Assembly (NCBI GenBank): GCA_004193595.1
Contig: RPGQ01000058.1
Location: forward strand, 6,407 to 54,819
Source of the DNA: Desulfobacteraceae bacterium Eth-SRB2
Lineage (GTDB): Bacteria; Desulfobacterota; Desulfobacteria; Desulfobacterales; UBA11574
Direction of reading: 5' to 3'
Length of the DNA stretch: 48,413 bases
The notes below the pieces were generated by a model that saw only the letters and a list, made by a program, of their open reading frames with translations, was not told where the DNA came from and searched no databases. Shown in pieces: positions 31,934-40,300 of the stretch; positions within the stretch are counted from its first letter, which is position 1, and every line of letters begins with the position of its first letter. Position numbers and translations under genes: made by a program.

Positions 31934-32923
31934 TTACCCCATTCCCGCGCGCGTTACCTTCTCCAACAGCTTCCGATAATAGACATAGTTCTCAAAGGGA
32001 ACATCCGCTCTTACGCGACCGTCTGCCAGGGGTACATAGCCGCCACCGGCCAGCAAGGGCGGTACCTTGTCCTCAACTTCACGGCGAATCGCCTCCTTGT
32101 CGCGCCTTAAAGCGTCAAGATCGATGCCTCCGATCAGACGCAACTTAGGTCCGAACTCGCGGCGCAGATCGCGATAGTCCATGGCCTCAATGTTGACCTC
32201 GCAACCCCAAAGACAATTAAAGCCCCATTTGAGAATGCTTGGGATCAGTATCCGGGCATTGGCAAATGTACGCAGGATAATTGTTTCGATGCCATACCGG
32301 TTCAGCACGTCAAGGACCGGTTGATAGCTTGTCAAGACGAACTCCTCATACATCTTCGGGGACAGCAGGGGGCCATCGTTTCCGCCGATGGGCTCGGAGA
32401 AAACGGCGGCATCTACTTCAACCTCGGCCAGAACCCTTTCTGCCATTCGGGCCGCAAACTCACCCTGGATAGCCAAAGCTTCACGCATTAATTTCGTGTC
32501 TTTTATAAGGAGGCGAATCACTTCGGAAAACCGATCCCAGCCGTACACTCCCATTGACAAGAAAAAGCCGCGGTGCACCCGTAGCATGAGCATGTGATCG
32601 CGGGATCGCCAGGTGCGGACCCGCTGGGACCATTTCCCAGGCAGTCGGCGGGAATCATCCGGATCTAAACTTTTCCTCAACACATTCAGTTCATTCCGGG
32701 AAGCGGGCCACTTTTTTAGCTTGGGGCGGGGTTCCAGGTCCACTTCTATTTCTTCGCGCCGATCCGTAGAGAACATCTCAGAGAGTTCCGCCGTTTTGGT
32801 CAGCCCCTGTGTACGCCAGGCTTTGATAACATCTTTTCGAATGCCTTCTTCAAAGTAGGGGACGCGGTCGGTCTTTTGGTACCGCATTGTTTTTAAAAAG
32901 CGTTCGCGACTCGTCATGTGCAT
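31934..32923 (-). CDS. Uroporphyrinogen decarboxylase-family protein (MtaA/corrinoid methyltransferase type)
   Basis: A 329-residue protein of the UroD/MtaA superfamily: TSRERFLKTMRYQKTDRVPYFE at the N-terminus, AVFSEPIGGNDGPLLSPKMYEEFVLTSYQP in the middle and LRLIGGIDLDALRRDKEAI followed by GGGYVPLADGRVRADVPFENY near the end. The true haem enzyme motif (FAGAPxR) is absent, so it is one of the many relatives that move methyl groups between methylated compounds, corrinoid proteins and thiols. The corrinoid protein gene is next upstream (33123-33752) on the same strand, which strongly supports that role. The methyl donor is unknown. The start has no strong ribosome site. Confidence 0.82.
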   Translation of the reverse strand: MHMTSRERFLKTMRYQKTDRVPYFEEGIRKDVIKAWRTQGLTKTAELSEMFSTDRREEIEVDLEPRPKLKKWPASRNELNVLRKSLDPDDSRRLPGKWSQRVRTWRSRDHMLMLRVHRGFFLSMGVYGWDRFSEVIRLLIKDTKLMREALAIQGEFAARMAERVLAEVEVDAAVFSEPIGGNDGPLLSPKMYEEFVLTSYQPVLDVLNRYGIETIILRTFANARILIPSILKWGFNCLWGCEVNIEAMDYRDLRREFGPKLRLIGGIDLDALRRDKEAIRREVEDKVPPLLAGGGYVPLADGRVRADVPFENYVYYRKLLEKVTRAGMG

Positions 32924-32979
32924 AGTAATCTATAATGTATTTTAGGGTTTAGATTTCTCAATACAGTTAATCCTGCCTG

Positions 32980-33123
32980 GAATTGGTTTCAAAACCTTCA
33001 ATCGGGTTTAAGGTCAAGGCGGACTGAGGCAGCCAACCGCAGGAATATATGGAATATTTCGAGGATTGGCCGTCTCAGTCCAACACAGAGATTGAGCCCG
33101 AGGGCAGGTTTCGAAACCAATTC
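32980..33123 (+). repeat. Structured intergenic element, copy D
   Basis: Outer arms GAATTGGTTTCAAAACCT (32980-32997) and their near-complement (33106-33123, one mismatch) enclose TCAATC/GATTGA (32998-33003 with 33090-33095). The inner 16-bp stem joins 33021-33036 with 33066-33081, with one mismatch. The 29-nt core (33037-33065) has the same length as in copy A and differs at six positions. Linkers are TTTAAGGTCAAGG (33007-33019) and AACACAGA (33082-33089). It lies between two minus-strand genes; its right arm shares its last base with the corrinoid-gene stop codon. Confidence 0.82.
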
Positions 33124-33752
33124 TATGCAGATATCAAGCTACGGACCACAGAAACAGCACCGGCGGCATCCGGACTGTACCCATCGGCTCCGATTCCGGC
33201 TGCAAAAGACGCGGTCACCGGTGCGCCGCCGACCAGAGTCTTCAAACGGCTGCCGCCTTTGGCCCTGACATCGGCAACAACCGCTTCCATCTCCGCCAGG
33301 GTCGTGGTTAGCAGGGCGGAGAGGGCAACGATATGCGCCTGATATTTTTTAGCAGCAGCCAGGAACTTGCCCTTACTGACATTCACACCCAAATCAATGA
33401 CTCTATATCCGGCACACTCCAGCATCATGGCCACCAGGTTCTTGCCGATGTCGTGATTGTCGCCCTTGACGGTGCCAATGACGATGGTACCTTTAGCTTT
33501 GATGTCTGACCTTGCCAAATGGGGCCCGAGAACTTCAAGGCCGGCGTGCATGGCCTCGGCCGCCATTAGCATCTCGGGCACAAAAAAATCGCCCGTACTA
33601 AATTGCCTGCCCACCTCATCCATAGCGGCAATTAGAGCTTGGTCGAGGATTTTAAGTGCGTCCACGCCCTGATCCAGAAGGGCTCGTACCAGTTGGGCGG
33701 TCTTTTCCTGATCGAAATCAAGGACCGCGTCGATTATGGCTTTGGCTTCCAT
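33123..33752 (-). CDS. Corrinoid (B12-binding) methyltransferase protein, MtbC/MtmC-like
   Basis: A 209-residue protein. Residues 1-85 are a four-helix cap domain (QLVRALLDQGVDALKILDQALIAAMDEVGRQFSTGDFFVPEMLMAA). The rest is a Rossmann B12-binding domain with GTVKGDNHDIGKNLV, where His100 in the DxHxxG motif ligates cobalt from below. Length and layout match corrinoid proteins of methylamine, methanol and O-demethylation systems. It carries a methyl group between a substrate-specific methyltransferase and an acceptor enzyme; the adjacent UroD-type protein is the natural partner. A trimethylamine-type or methoxy-compound role cannot be decided. No methyltransferase for the first step is in the window. 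Confidence 0.9.
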   Translation of the reverse strand: MEAKAIIDAVLDFDQEKTAQLVRALLDQGVDALKILDQALIAAMDEVGRQFSTGDFFVPEMLMAAEAMHAGLEVLGPHLARSDIKAKGTIVIGTVKGDNHDIGKNLVAMMLECAGYRVIDLGVNVSKGKFLAAAKKYQAHIVALSALLTTTLAEMEAVVADVRAKGGSRLKTLVGGAPVTASFAAGIGADGYSPDAAGAVSVVRSLISA

Positions 33753-33809
33753 GAATACCGTAATGTTGGGTTAAATCACATAAATGAGTCCGGAGAAGAC
33801 TTGAGCCCA

Positions 33810-34304
33810 TTATATTTCAAGTTCTGAATGATTTTTGTGACCGGACCACTTAGGCAGATCATCGTTTATATCCATAACCCGCAGACCATAAAAGATATGG
33901 CACGTTGGTTTAAATTTCGTTGGAACTTTTGATACACCCCCAAAATTAAAAAGTGATGGAAACGCAAGCCACATATTACGTCCTTCATCGGCAATGAGGG
34001 TGCCACACAAAACACAACTGACTTTGCAGGGAAGAATTCTCTCGTGTTTATTGAGTTCACTGTTGTAAAAGTTCAGGTGATCAATGCCTTTCGTAATTCT
34101 GACGTCATGTTTGTGAAATATAGCTGCCCATTGCATAGGGGCTCCATGCAGTTTTTGACATGCCATACAATGACATATTTTTGCATCAACAGGATCCGAG
34201 CATACTTCGTATTGTACCGCATTGCAGTGGCAACTTGCACGATATTTGGCTGTAAAATTAACATCTGTAATCGACGCATATTTTGATCCAAATTCTTTTT
34301 TCAT
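33810..34304 (-). CDS. GFA/CENP-V family protein
   Basis: A 164-residue protein of the GFA family (glutathione-dependent formaldehyde-activating type): CHCNAVQYEVCS, then CHCMACQKLHGAPMQWAAIF and later CVLCGTLIADEG, giving the typical two zinc sites. Members take part in formaldehyde handling or are of unknown function. AAGGAAGG sits eight bases before the ATG. The ATG overlaps an upstream open frame as ATGA, and that frame contains a copy of the 16-bp repeat at 34360-34375, so I regard it as non-coding. Confidence 0.83.
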   Translation of the reverse strand: MKKEFGSKYASITDVNFTAKYRASCHCNAVQYEVCSDPVDAKICHCMACQKLHGAPMQWAAIFHKHDVRITKGIDHLNFYNSELNKHERILPCKVSCVLCGTLIADEGRNMWLAFPSLFNFGGVSKVPTKFKPTCHIFYGLRVMDINDDLPKWSGHKNHSELEI

Positions 34305-34359
34305 GATAATATACCTTCCTTATGGATCATTTCAACAAGAGTTTCGCCATCCTTTATTA

Positions 34360-34375
34360 CCTGAATCTTGCACGA
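34360..34375 (+). repeat. 16-bp dispersed repeat, copy near GFA gene
   Basis: CCTGAATCTTGCACGA differs at one base from the copies at 992-1007 and (reverse complement) 25807-25822. It lies upstream of the GFA gene and downstream of the selenoprotein gene. Confidence 0.5.
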
Positions 34376-34481
34376 GTTGGAGGCTTTTATATGCCCCGAT
34401 AGCGGGATTTCCGTTTCGCTCCAACAAGGCACTTAAGAGCAAAGTCATAGTAAACTAATACGAGCCCTTAATAACGTAGCT

Positions 34482-34793
34482 TTAGAAAGTCAGTACCTTG
34501 TCCGCTTCCCTGCTCAATTCATAAAGATCATCCATCCAAGCAATAGGGCATGAACTTGATCCCTCCAGACCGTGGGATTTCATACATACCCCTCAGACGT
34601 AAAAATCACCTTCAAATTGGTTAACCTGTTCCATTACATTAAACTCTTTATTACTTTTTTTTTCGAAAAGAACCCCTTTTCCCAGCATGAACACACTTAC
34701 GTCATCTCCTTTTTTAACGGCGACATTGGCTAACCTCATAGCATTGTAGGATGTTTCAGCATCGTCTGTGGAAATAATAAATAGAACGTTCAT
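34482..34793 (-). CDS. DsrE-like selenoprotein (candidate)
   Basis: Read through one in-frame TGA (34595-34593) this is a 103-residue DsrE/F-fold protein. It begins MNVLFIISTDDAETSYNAMR, the family N-terminus, and continues VNQFEGDFYV-U-GVCMKSHG ... PIAWMDDLYELSREADKVLTF to a TAA. Without read-through it would stop at 66 residues, just before the conserved part. In DsrE-like homologues the TGA position is usually a cysteine, and U67-G-V-C70 forms a UxxC redox motif. A SECIS-like hairpin follows (34550-34595). DsrE-like selenoproteins are known in deltaproteobacteria. They handle sulfur or act as redox proteins. The ribosome site GGAGCGGC is close to the ATG. Confidence 0.82.
34550..34595 (-). 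promoter_or_regulatory. Bacterial SECIS element of the DsrE-like gene
   Basis: After TGA (34595-34593) come 19 nt, then an apical loop starting at 34573. The stem is ATCCC/GGGAT, extended by ATGAA/TTCAT across a CAAG bulge. The loop region ACGGTCTGGA contains GGTCT, the apical-loop sequence of the E. coli fdhF SECIS. The distance is within the range required for SelB. Confidence 0.72.
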
Positions 34794-34985
34794 GATCAGC
34801 CGCTCCTTTCTGAAATTAATTTTAACGGCAAATAACGCTGGAAGTCGGCAACAGGCATGTTAACGGCGCTCCTACAAAGCCGATTCAAAATAAAATTTCT
34901 TAAAAAGCACAAAGCGCTATGCCCCCTCCTCTCTGCGGGCCTGACTTTTTACACCAATCAATATCAAAGAGTATATGATAATAAA

Positions 34986-35240
34986 TTACATCTTTCCTTT
35001 TAAATAAGATTCCATTTTCTGATTTGATAATGCCACCTCTAGAGGAACAGCTTCATCGTTGACAAAGACGCTTGTGGAACCTCTGATCTCAACTTCTTTG
35101 GCTTCTTCCGAGTCATTTGTATAAATGTTTAAATCGATCGAGTCTTGGAAACGCTTTTTTATGTTTTTAGCCACACCTATGGCCGCTTGACAATTTCTTC
35201 AAGCGGGATTTCCGCTATGGAAAACAACAAGTTTAACCAT
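34986..35240 (-). CDS. Thioredoxin-like selenoprotein (candidate)
   Basis: Read through the TGA at 35201-35199, this is an 84-residue protein: MVKLVVFHSGNPA-U14-RNCQAAIGVAKN ... STSVFVNDEAVPLEVALS. A beta strand, then UxxC, then a helix starting QAAIGVAKNIKKRF is the active-site layout of the thioredoxin fold. The end resembles glutaredoxin-like proteins (VPxEVAL). Its ribosome site GAAAGGAG lies seven bases before the ATG at 35240. An ordinary gene caller would start at 35174 and lose the whole active site. A SECIS-like hairpin follows the TGA. Its neighbour is a second candidate selenoprotein. The physiological partner is unknown. Confidence 0.8.
35169..35201 (-). promoter_or_regulatory. 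Bacterial SECIS element of the thioredoxin-like gene
   Basis: TGA (35201-35199) is followed by 19 nt and then an apical loop TAGGTG (35179-35174), closed by GGCCA/TGGCT, five base pairs. The distance to the loop equals that in the neighbouring DsrE-like gene. The stem is shorter, so support is mostly from position and the shared spacing. Confidence 0.6.
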
Positions 35241-35390
35241 TTTAATCTCCTTTCTGTATTGTTTAAGAAAAGTGACCCACCTTTAATTGTGCTTCCTATG
35301 GAATATATGAAATATTATGTAATGTCAATAGGTTATGGTGTTAATTAAATCAAGGATTAAGGTTTGAACCCGTTCAGATGTTTGGCCAGA

Positions 35391-35897
35391 TTAATGGCAA
35401 TCAGAAAGATCGAACCACCTCTGGTCTGCCAGAACCACCGACGTGTCGATCTGGCGGTCGGGAATGGACCAGTATGTCTTGAGCAATTGGGTTTTTTCTT
35501 GGGGAGTGACCCGTCGAAAGCCGTGCTTCTCATAGAAGCGAATCGCCCAACCAGCATCCGCCCAGGTGCCCACCAGCGTCGGGCGAATGAGCTTCCGGCA
35601 AAGCTCAGACAAGAGTTTTCCACCGACGCCCTGATTTTGCTTTGCGGTGCGGACATAGGCATGCCTGATGAGTGTGACGTCTTTCACGTCCTGAATGCCC
35701 ATGATGCCAATCAACTGACCCTCTTCTTCATAGCCCCAAAAGACCACACCTTGATCGATTTCGTGGCTGAGCTCATCTTTGGACATATAAGGGACATGCC
35801 AGCAGTCTTCGGGGATGACTCCGTGGTAAGCTTCTGCGGCATCGTTGATGATCGAATACATGGTTTCAAAGTCGCTGGTGTTACTTGATCGAATCAT
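35391..35897 (-). CDS. GNAT family N-acetyltransferase
   Basis: A 168-residue acetyltransferase. YVRTAKQNQGVGGKLLSEL is the acetyl-CoA site (motif A, QxxGxG/A), and TWADAGWAIRFYEKHGFRRV is motif B with the typical FYEKxGF. The N-terminus (MIRSSNTSDFETMYSIINDAAEAY) is the family's first strand and helix. Substrate unknown; small metabolites, peptides and antibiotics are all possible. GAGG lies five bases before the ATG. Its 5' end directly adjoins the broken RAYT gene. Confidence 0.85.
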   Translation of the reverse strand: MIRSSNTSDFETMYSIINDAAEAYHGVIPEDCWHVPYMSKDELSHEIDQGVVFWGYEEEGQLIGIMGIQDVKDVTLIRHAYVRTAKQNQGVGGKLLSELCRKLIRPTLVGTWADAGWAIRFYEKHGFRRVTPQEKTQLLKTYWSIPDRQIDTSVVLADQRWFDLSDCH

Positions 35898-35929
35898 GGC
35901 ACCTCACAGTGAGCACGGTTGGGTGTTCT

Positions 35930-36165
35930 GAGCGACGCATGCTTGAAGCTAAGGGTAGATTCTTTGTTTTACAAAGCAGATGAAAATGATTGGGCATCAA
36001 AACCCAGGCATATATTTCCATTGCGCCCTCCTGGGCCAGAGCTGACAGGCGATCTATGAAATCATTGCGATCTGTATCGCTGAGAAATATTTTTTTTCGC
36101 TCAATGCCCCGACCCATGACATGATGCAACACGCCAGGGGCATCTAATCTTGCTAACCTTGGCAT
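35930..36165 (-). pseudogene. RAYT (REP-associated Y1) transposase, N-terminal half
   Basis: From the ATG at 36165 it reads MPRLARLDAPGVLHHVMGRGIERKKIF, then the HUH motif MPNHFHLL. It is the N-terminus of a REP-associated tyrosine transposase. After about SSMR the sequence leaves the family and runs into the GNAT gene, so the catalytic tyrosine and the C-terminal part are lost. The upstream part to about 36221 is nearly identical to the 5' regions of the two deleted copies at 28.1 and 30.8 kb. Confidence 0.82.
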
Positions 36166-36235
36166 AACTGTAACTCTCATATTGAATATCGAGCGTCAAG
36201 CACTTTCTACACGAATGTCCCATTACACTGATATG

Positions 36236-38184
36236 GTCGCGGTAGGAATGCGAGTTGCCTCGCACCCCCCGCACAGATCCCAGCGAGCGGAACTACCGCA
36301 CTGGGCTCCTACCTCGGGTAGTGACGTACATGCCCAAGTCCGGGTATGGATGACAAATGCGGGGCCGTGGGAGCCAGCGGTCAATGAGTCGGTTCATTCG
36401 TTCCCAATTGAGACGATGGCGTTGGCTGCGACGAAGCAGCGCTTTGTACCAAAGGCAACTCACATGGAAGTTAAATGATTGTAGTTTCCGACTGTTACCC
36501 GGTACACCATAATAACGATAATGCCCGAGCAAAACAACACGCAACCATTTATCCACAACCGGTACAGAATGATGAAGACGCCGTTTGAGTTCTATTTTAA
36601 GCTCCATAAGTTTTGCCCGCATCCTCTTGCCAATGCTATGTCGGAGCACCATGAACTTCCCGTTTTCAGTCTTACCGCATATATGGGTAAAACCGAGAAA
36701 ATCGAACGTCCCTGGTTTTCCTTTACCCTGGCTTTTACGATTCTGGGCAGCAAACCGGCCAAACTCGATCAGCCGTGTCTTGTCCTTATGGAGTTCTAGG
36801 TTAAACTTCAGAAGATGTTCCCGAAGATCAGCCAAGAACTTTTCAGCGTCTTTGCGGTACTGAAAGCCAACCACAAAGTCATCGCAGTACCTGACGATGC
36901 TAACATCACCATCGGCATGCTTGGACCTCCACTGGTCAGCCCACAGATCAAGCACGTAATGCAGGTATACGTTGGCCAGCAAGGGACTGATACTTCCTCC
37001 TTGTGGTACGCCCTCTTCATTATGTGTCACCGCACCCTCTTCAAGCACGCCTGCGTTGAGCCACTTCTTAATGTGCCTCAAGACGCGCTTGTCCGCAATC
37101 CGGTGCTCAATGAACTTTTCCAGCCATTCGTGGGAGATGGCATCAAAATAGCCACGAATGTCTGCATCAAGCACCCAGCTTACCTTTCTCGTCATGATTG
37201 CCCCATACAGGGCATTGAGAGCATCATGCGGTTTTCGCTCAGGGCGAAAACCATACGAAAAACCGAGAAAGTCGGTCTCGTAGATCGCATTCAATACCTC
37301 TACCGTGGCCCGCTGCGCGATTTTATCTTCCAGCACAGTCACACCAAGTGGCCGCTGGCGGCCGTCAGGTTTGGGTATGAACGATCTTCTAACCGGCTTT
37401 GCCCGATACGCTCCACGCTTCAGCCTATCGGCAAGTTCCTGGAGATTTCCTTCCAAATCTTCGCCGTAGTGCCGCCATGTCTCACCGTCTACCCCAGGCG
37501 CAGCATTGCGCTTAAGGCTGAAATAAGCCTTTCGAAGGTGTTCAATGTTATAAACATGATGCCAGAGCGTGGTAAGCCGCAGCCGTTTATCCCGACTTGC
37601 TGCCTGTCGTATCCGTTCCATCGCATTTGGCAAGTTATGGGAGTCAGCCTTCACAGACGCTCCTTTTCTGGTACCGTGCCCAGAACTTGTTTTGTTGGAA
37701 CAAATTCCCCTTGGTCAGACCCCTTCCCTCCGCAATCTCCGCCAGCAGGAATCCCACCTGCTTTTGTTCGACTGTTTCTTTGGTACATATGGATCTGTCC
37801 GACTTCCTATGTCTGTTCATCGCTGTCGTGTTCCCTTGGGATTCACAGCGCGGATTGTAGCGCCATCCGCTACAACCAGACACAGGATCTCCCGGTTCCC
37901 TTGCGGGAAGCTTCCGTACGTGCACAGGGTCTACGACCACGCGGGGTCGGAACATCTCTTGCGATATCGATGCGTTCCGTGTTGCCTTCCGATCAAGTTG
38001 ACGTCGTCGGCACCCCGGAGCAAACCCTCTTTCGCGGCTCAATACCTGGCCCGCACTTTCCCCTGTCAACGCTTCGCCTGCAGCCTTACGACTGCACACG
38101 CATGACTCGGGGTCGATGTGATTCGCTAAATCTTCACCGTATGAAACTTTCATTCATCACTTCCCGCCGGTTTTACCGGCGCAC
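36236..38184 (-). mobile_element. Group II intron with encoded maturase
   Basis: On the minus strand the intron begins GTGCGCC at 38184 and ends with a domain VI like fold followed by CGAC near 36236. Domain V (36276-36308) is a 33-nt hairpin, GAGCCCAG...CTGGGATC, with the AGC triad region. The maturase ORF is inside. The intron lies about 15 nt upstream of the RAYT 5' end. The exact boundaries are inferred from conserved ends. Confidence 0.85.
36293..37654 (-). CDS. ltrA: Group II intron reverse transcriptase/maturase
   Basis: A 453-residue protein. Reverse transcriptase motifs are PGVDGETW, GRQRPLGVTVLEDKIAQRA, SYGFRPER (RT3), VLDADIRGYFDAI (RT4) and YCDD at 256-259 (the YxDD active site). 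The maturase X domain follows (WLRVVLLGHYRYYGVPGN). There is no HNH endonuclease domain, so mobility would rely on nicked or single-stranded targets, as in class C and similar introns. The GTG start at 37654 has AAGGAG. The TAG stop lies inside domain V of the intron, so the last codons overlap the ribozyme. All catalytic residues are intact. Confidence 0.93.
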   Translation of the reverse strand: MKADSHNLPNAMERIRQAASRDKRLRLTTLWHHVYNIEHLRKAYFSLKRNAAPGVDGETWRHYGEDLEGNLQELADRLKRGAYRAKPVRRSFIPKPDGRQRPLGVTVLEDKIAQRATVEVLNAIYETDFLGFSYGFRPERKPHDALNALYGAIMTRKVSWVLDADIRGYFDAISHEWLEKFIEHRIADKRVLRHIKKWLNAGVLEEGAVTHNEEGVPQGGSISPLLANVYLHYVLDLWADQWRSKHADGDVSIVRYCDDFVVGFQYRKDAEKFLADLREHLLKFNLELHKDKTRLIEFGRFAAQNRKSQGKGKPGTFDFLGFTHICGKTENGKFMVLRHSIGKRMRAKLMELKIELKRRLHHSVPVVDKWLRVVLLGHYRYYGVPGNSRKLQSFNFHVSCLWYKALLRRSQRHRLNWERMNRLIDRWLPRPRICHPYPDLGMYVTTRGRSPVR

Positions 38185-38355
38185 CAACTCAAGGGTTAAA
38201 CCTTCTCTTCCAACAGTATTTATGATTTTACCGAATTAAGAAAGCTTTTGACTACAATTATGTCAACTTTTACCAGACAGAGAGGGCGGGGGGCATCCCC
38301 CTCCGCACCCCTCGTTTTAAATTTATTTTTTATTCAATTTTCAATATACAAGGGT

Positions 38356-39477
38356 TTATTCCGTGTCCGGCCATACGAGGTCATAACTGACGCTGCGGCC
38401 TCTGCCCGGGTTCTGCCGCAACACCTGTTTTACGACCAGAGCGGATATCTCCCGAAAAGCGGTTGCCCGGCTGACCTTTGCCATGGACACATATTTCCGG
38501 GTCGTCAGACCGCCTTCAAAACCGTCGGGGCCGGCATCCAGCAACCGGTTGACAACCTTTCGCTGGCGCTCATTCAACAGGGTCTGCCCGTGCTGCTGCC
38601 AGAAACGGGCCTTTGTCAGAACAGTGGATATCAATGTTTCCGAATGCTCGACCGCCCGTTCAAAACACTCCAGAAACCACACCAGCCATTCGGTAATATC
38701 ACCGTCTCCTTTCTGGCATCGCTCCAGCACCCGGTAATATACATCCCTTTCGGCCATAATCCGTGTCGATAGGCTGTAAAACCGGGACCCGATCTTTTCA
38801 TCCTGTGCCAACGCCATATCGGTCAGGGCCCTGGCTATCCGGCCGTTGCCATCTTCAAACGGATGAATGGTGACAAACCTGAAATGGGCGATTGCGGCCC
38901 GCAACAGCCCTTCGATATTTTTCGACCCCGTTTCCCACCAGCGGAGGAAATCCCTGATCTCTTTTTCCACGCGCTCAGCAGGAGGCGCTTCAAAGTGAAC
39001 TTTTTCCCTGCCCACGGGGCCGGATACCACCTGCATGGCTTCCAGTCCCCGCCACCGGCCAGCTCGTATCTTGCGGAGGCCGGAATAACCGGTAGGAAAA
39101 AGCGCGGCCTGCCAGGCCATCAACCTATCCGCTGTCAGCGGTTTGTCATAATTCACGGTGGCATCCATCAACACATCCACCAGTCCGTCTGCGATCCGAT
39201 CCCCTGCGGGCAAACCGACTGTTGGCAACCCCAGGCGCCTTGCCACCGAAGACCGAACCGAATCCCTGTGCAGGGTCTGGCCTTCAATCGCAGCGGTTTT
39301 AACGGTTTCTTCAATCAGAATTTCCGCTTGGGCTTCGCTGCTGAATTTTAAACCCAGGGCGTCCACTTTACTCAGCAAGCCGCCCTGGCATCGGCGTGCC
39401 CGGCCAAAAGGTTGAATCAGCGAATCATTGTTCCATGTAAACTTGGCCCAATTTGTATTTTGCCACACATAACGCAT
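38356..39477 (-). CDS. Fic family protein with DUF4172 N-terminus
   Basis: A 373-residue protein. An N-terminal DUF4172 region carries TAAIEG at 61-66, matching the inhibitory helix (S/T)xxxE(G/N) of self-regulated Fic proteins. The Fic core has HPFEDGNGRIAR at 205-216, all residues of the AMP-transfer motif present. A C-terminal winged helix follows (STRATAF-like SRATAFREISALV). Fic enzymes move AMP, or more rarely other groups, to target proteins. Their regulation by an inhibitory helix is known, so this one is predicted to be off until displaced. It is a single gene just outside the group II intron's 5' end. Confidence 0.88.
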   Translation of the reverse strand: MRYVWQNTNWAKFTWNNDSLIQPFGRARRCQGGLLSKVDALGLKFSSEAQAEILIEETVKTAAIEGQTLHRDSVRSSVARRLGLPTVGLPAGDRIADGLVDVLMDATVNYDKPLTADRLMAWQAALFPTGYSGLRKIRAGRWRGLEAMQVVSGPVGREKVHFEAPPAERVEKEIRDFLRWWETGSKNIEGLLRAAIAHFRFVTIHPFEDGNGRIARALTDMALAQDEKIGSRFYSLSTRIMAERDVYYRVLERCQKGDGDITEWLVWFLECFERAVEHSETLISTVLTKARFWQQHGQTLLNERQRKVVNRLLDAGPDGFEGGLTTRKYVSMAKVSRATAFREISALVVKQVLRQNPGRGRSVSYDLVWPDTE

Positions 39478-39703
39478 TACAGCCTTCTTATCGACTCATA
39501 TTTTGAAGCGATTATACCCGCTATTCGCTTCAAAAGCAATCATTTTATAGCGTTGGAACCAGGAACTTCAGGGGACTTGCGAAACCTGAGTTATAAGTTT
39601 CTGCCTTAACCATTGTTTTTATAACGTGGTTGACGATTCCGTTTCATTCCGACAGGCTGAAATATCTGGTCCCTGAACCGCTCAAGCTGATGAAAAATCC
39701 GGG

Positions 39704-40300
39704 TTAGAAACGCAGGGTGGGGATACCAAATAAGGGATAATTTAGATCCACTTTTCCGATACCCAGTCCCAGAATACCCTGACTGCAGAACATTTGCAAG
39801 GCGTCGCAGAAATCACTGAACCCGTGGGGCGCCACATGGTAATCCCCAAATGCCATAAAAGGCATTTTTCGATCATTCATCCTATCTGTAAAATGGGTAT
39901 GCGTGATGGTTAAGAGCTGAATCCCTTCCGGGCCGCAGCAGGTAGGGTCATCGAGTCTTTTTAGAAATTGAGACACGTTCAAATTCTGGTATCTTTCACC
40001 GGTCTGGATCTTTGAAAAATAATAACCTTTGGGTCTGGGCGGCGCTTCCGGGCGCAAGCGAAAATGGTCGGATCTGTCAAAATGAATATCCTCACACTGC
40101 CATGTCTTAACCCCCCGACGTTTACACGCATATTCCCAGACCAATTTGCCGGAGAGAACCGCATCGGCATTGCCGCGACCGTCATGGCCAAAGCCATAGG
40201 AAAGAATTACACCCACAAACCCGTCGCGCCTGTCTTTGTCTGTTAACAGGGGCGGTTCGCCAATCCTGTCGAATTCAGCCTCTTGGATGCCCCATACCAT
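39704..40300 (-). CDS. Hypothetical protein, possibly 5'-truncated
   Basis: A 198-residue protein I do not recognise, with no membrane segment and several cysteines (TCCGPEG). The first ATG at 40300 has no ribosome site. The same frame is open upstream through a single TGA (40306-40304) to an ATG at 40408 or 40471, and the codons before the TGA look protein-like (DGSILPIPDQINSWRAAN). A premature stop in a longer gene is the simplest explanation. See findings. Confidence 0.45.
   Translation of the reverse strand: MVWGIQEAEFDRIGEPPLLTDKDRRDGFVGVILSYGFGHDGRGNADAVLSGKLVWEYACKRRGVKTWQCEDIHFDRSDHFRLRPEAPPRPKGYYFSKIQTGERYQNLNVSQFLKRLDDPTCCGPEGIQLLTITHTHFTDRMNDRKMPFMAFGDYHVAPHGFSDFCDALQMFCSQGILGLGIGKVDLNYPLFGIPTLRF

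Noticed and set aside
34305..34440. Open minus frame ending ATGA-overlapped with the GFA gene
   Set aside because: It has no start, and it contains a copy of the dispersed 16-bp repeat, so the coupling is probably accidental.
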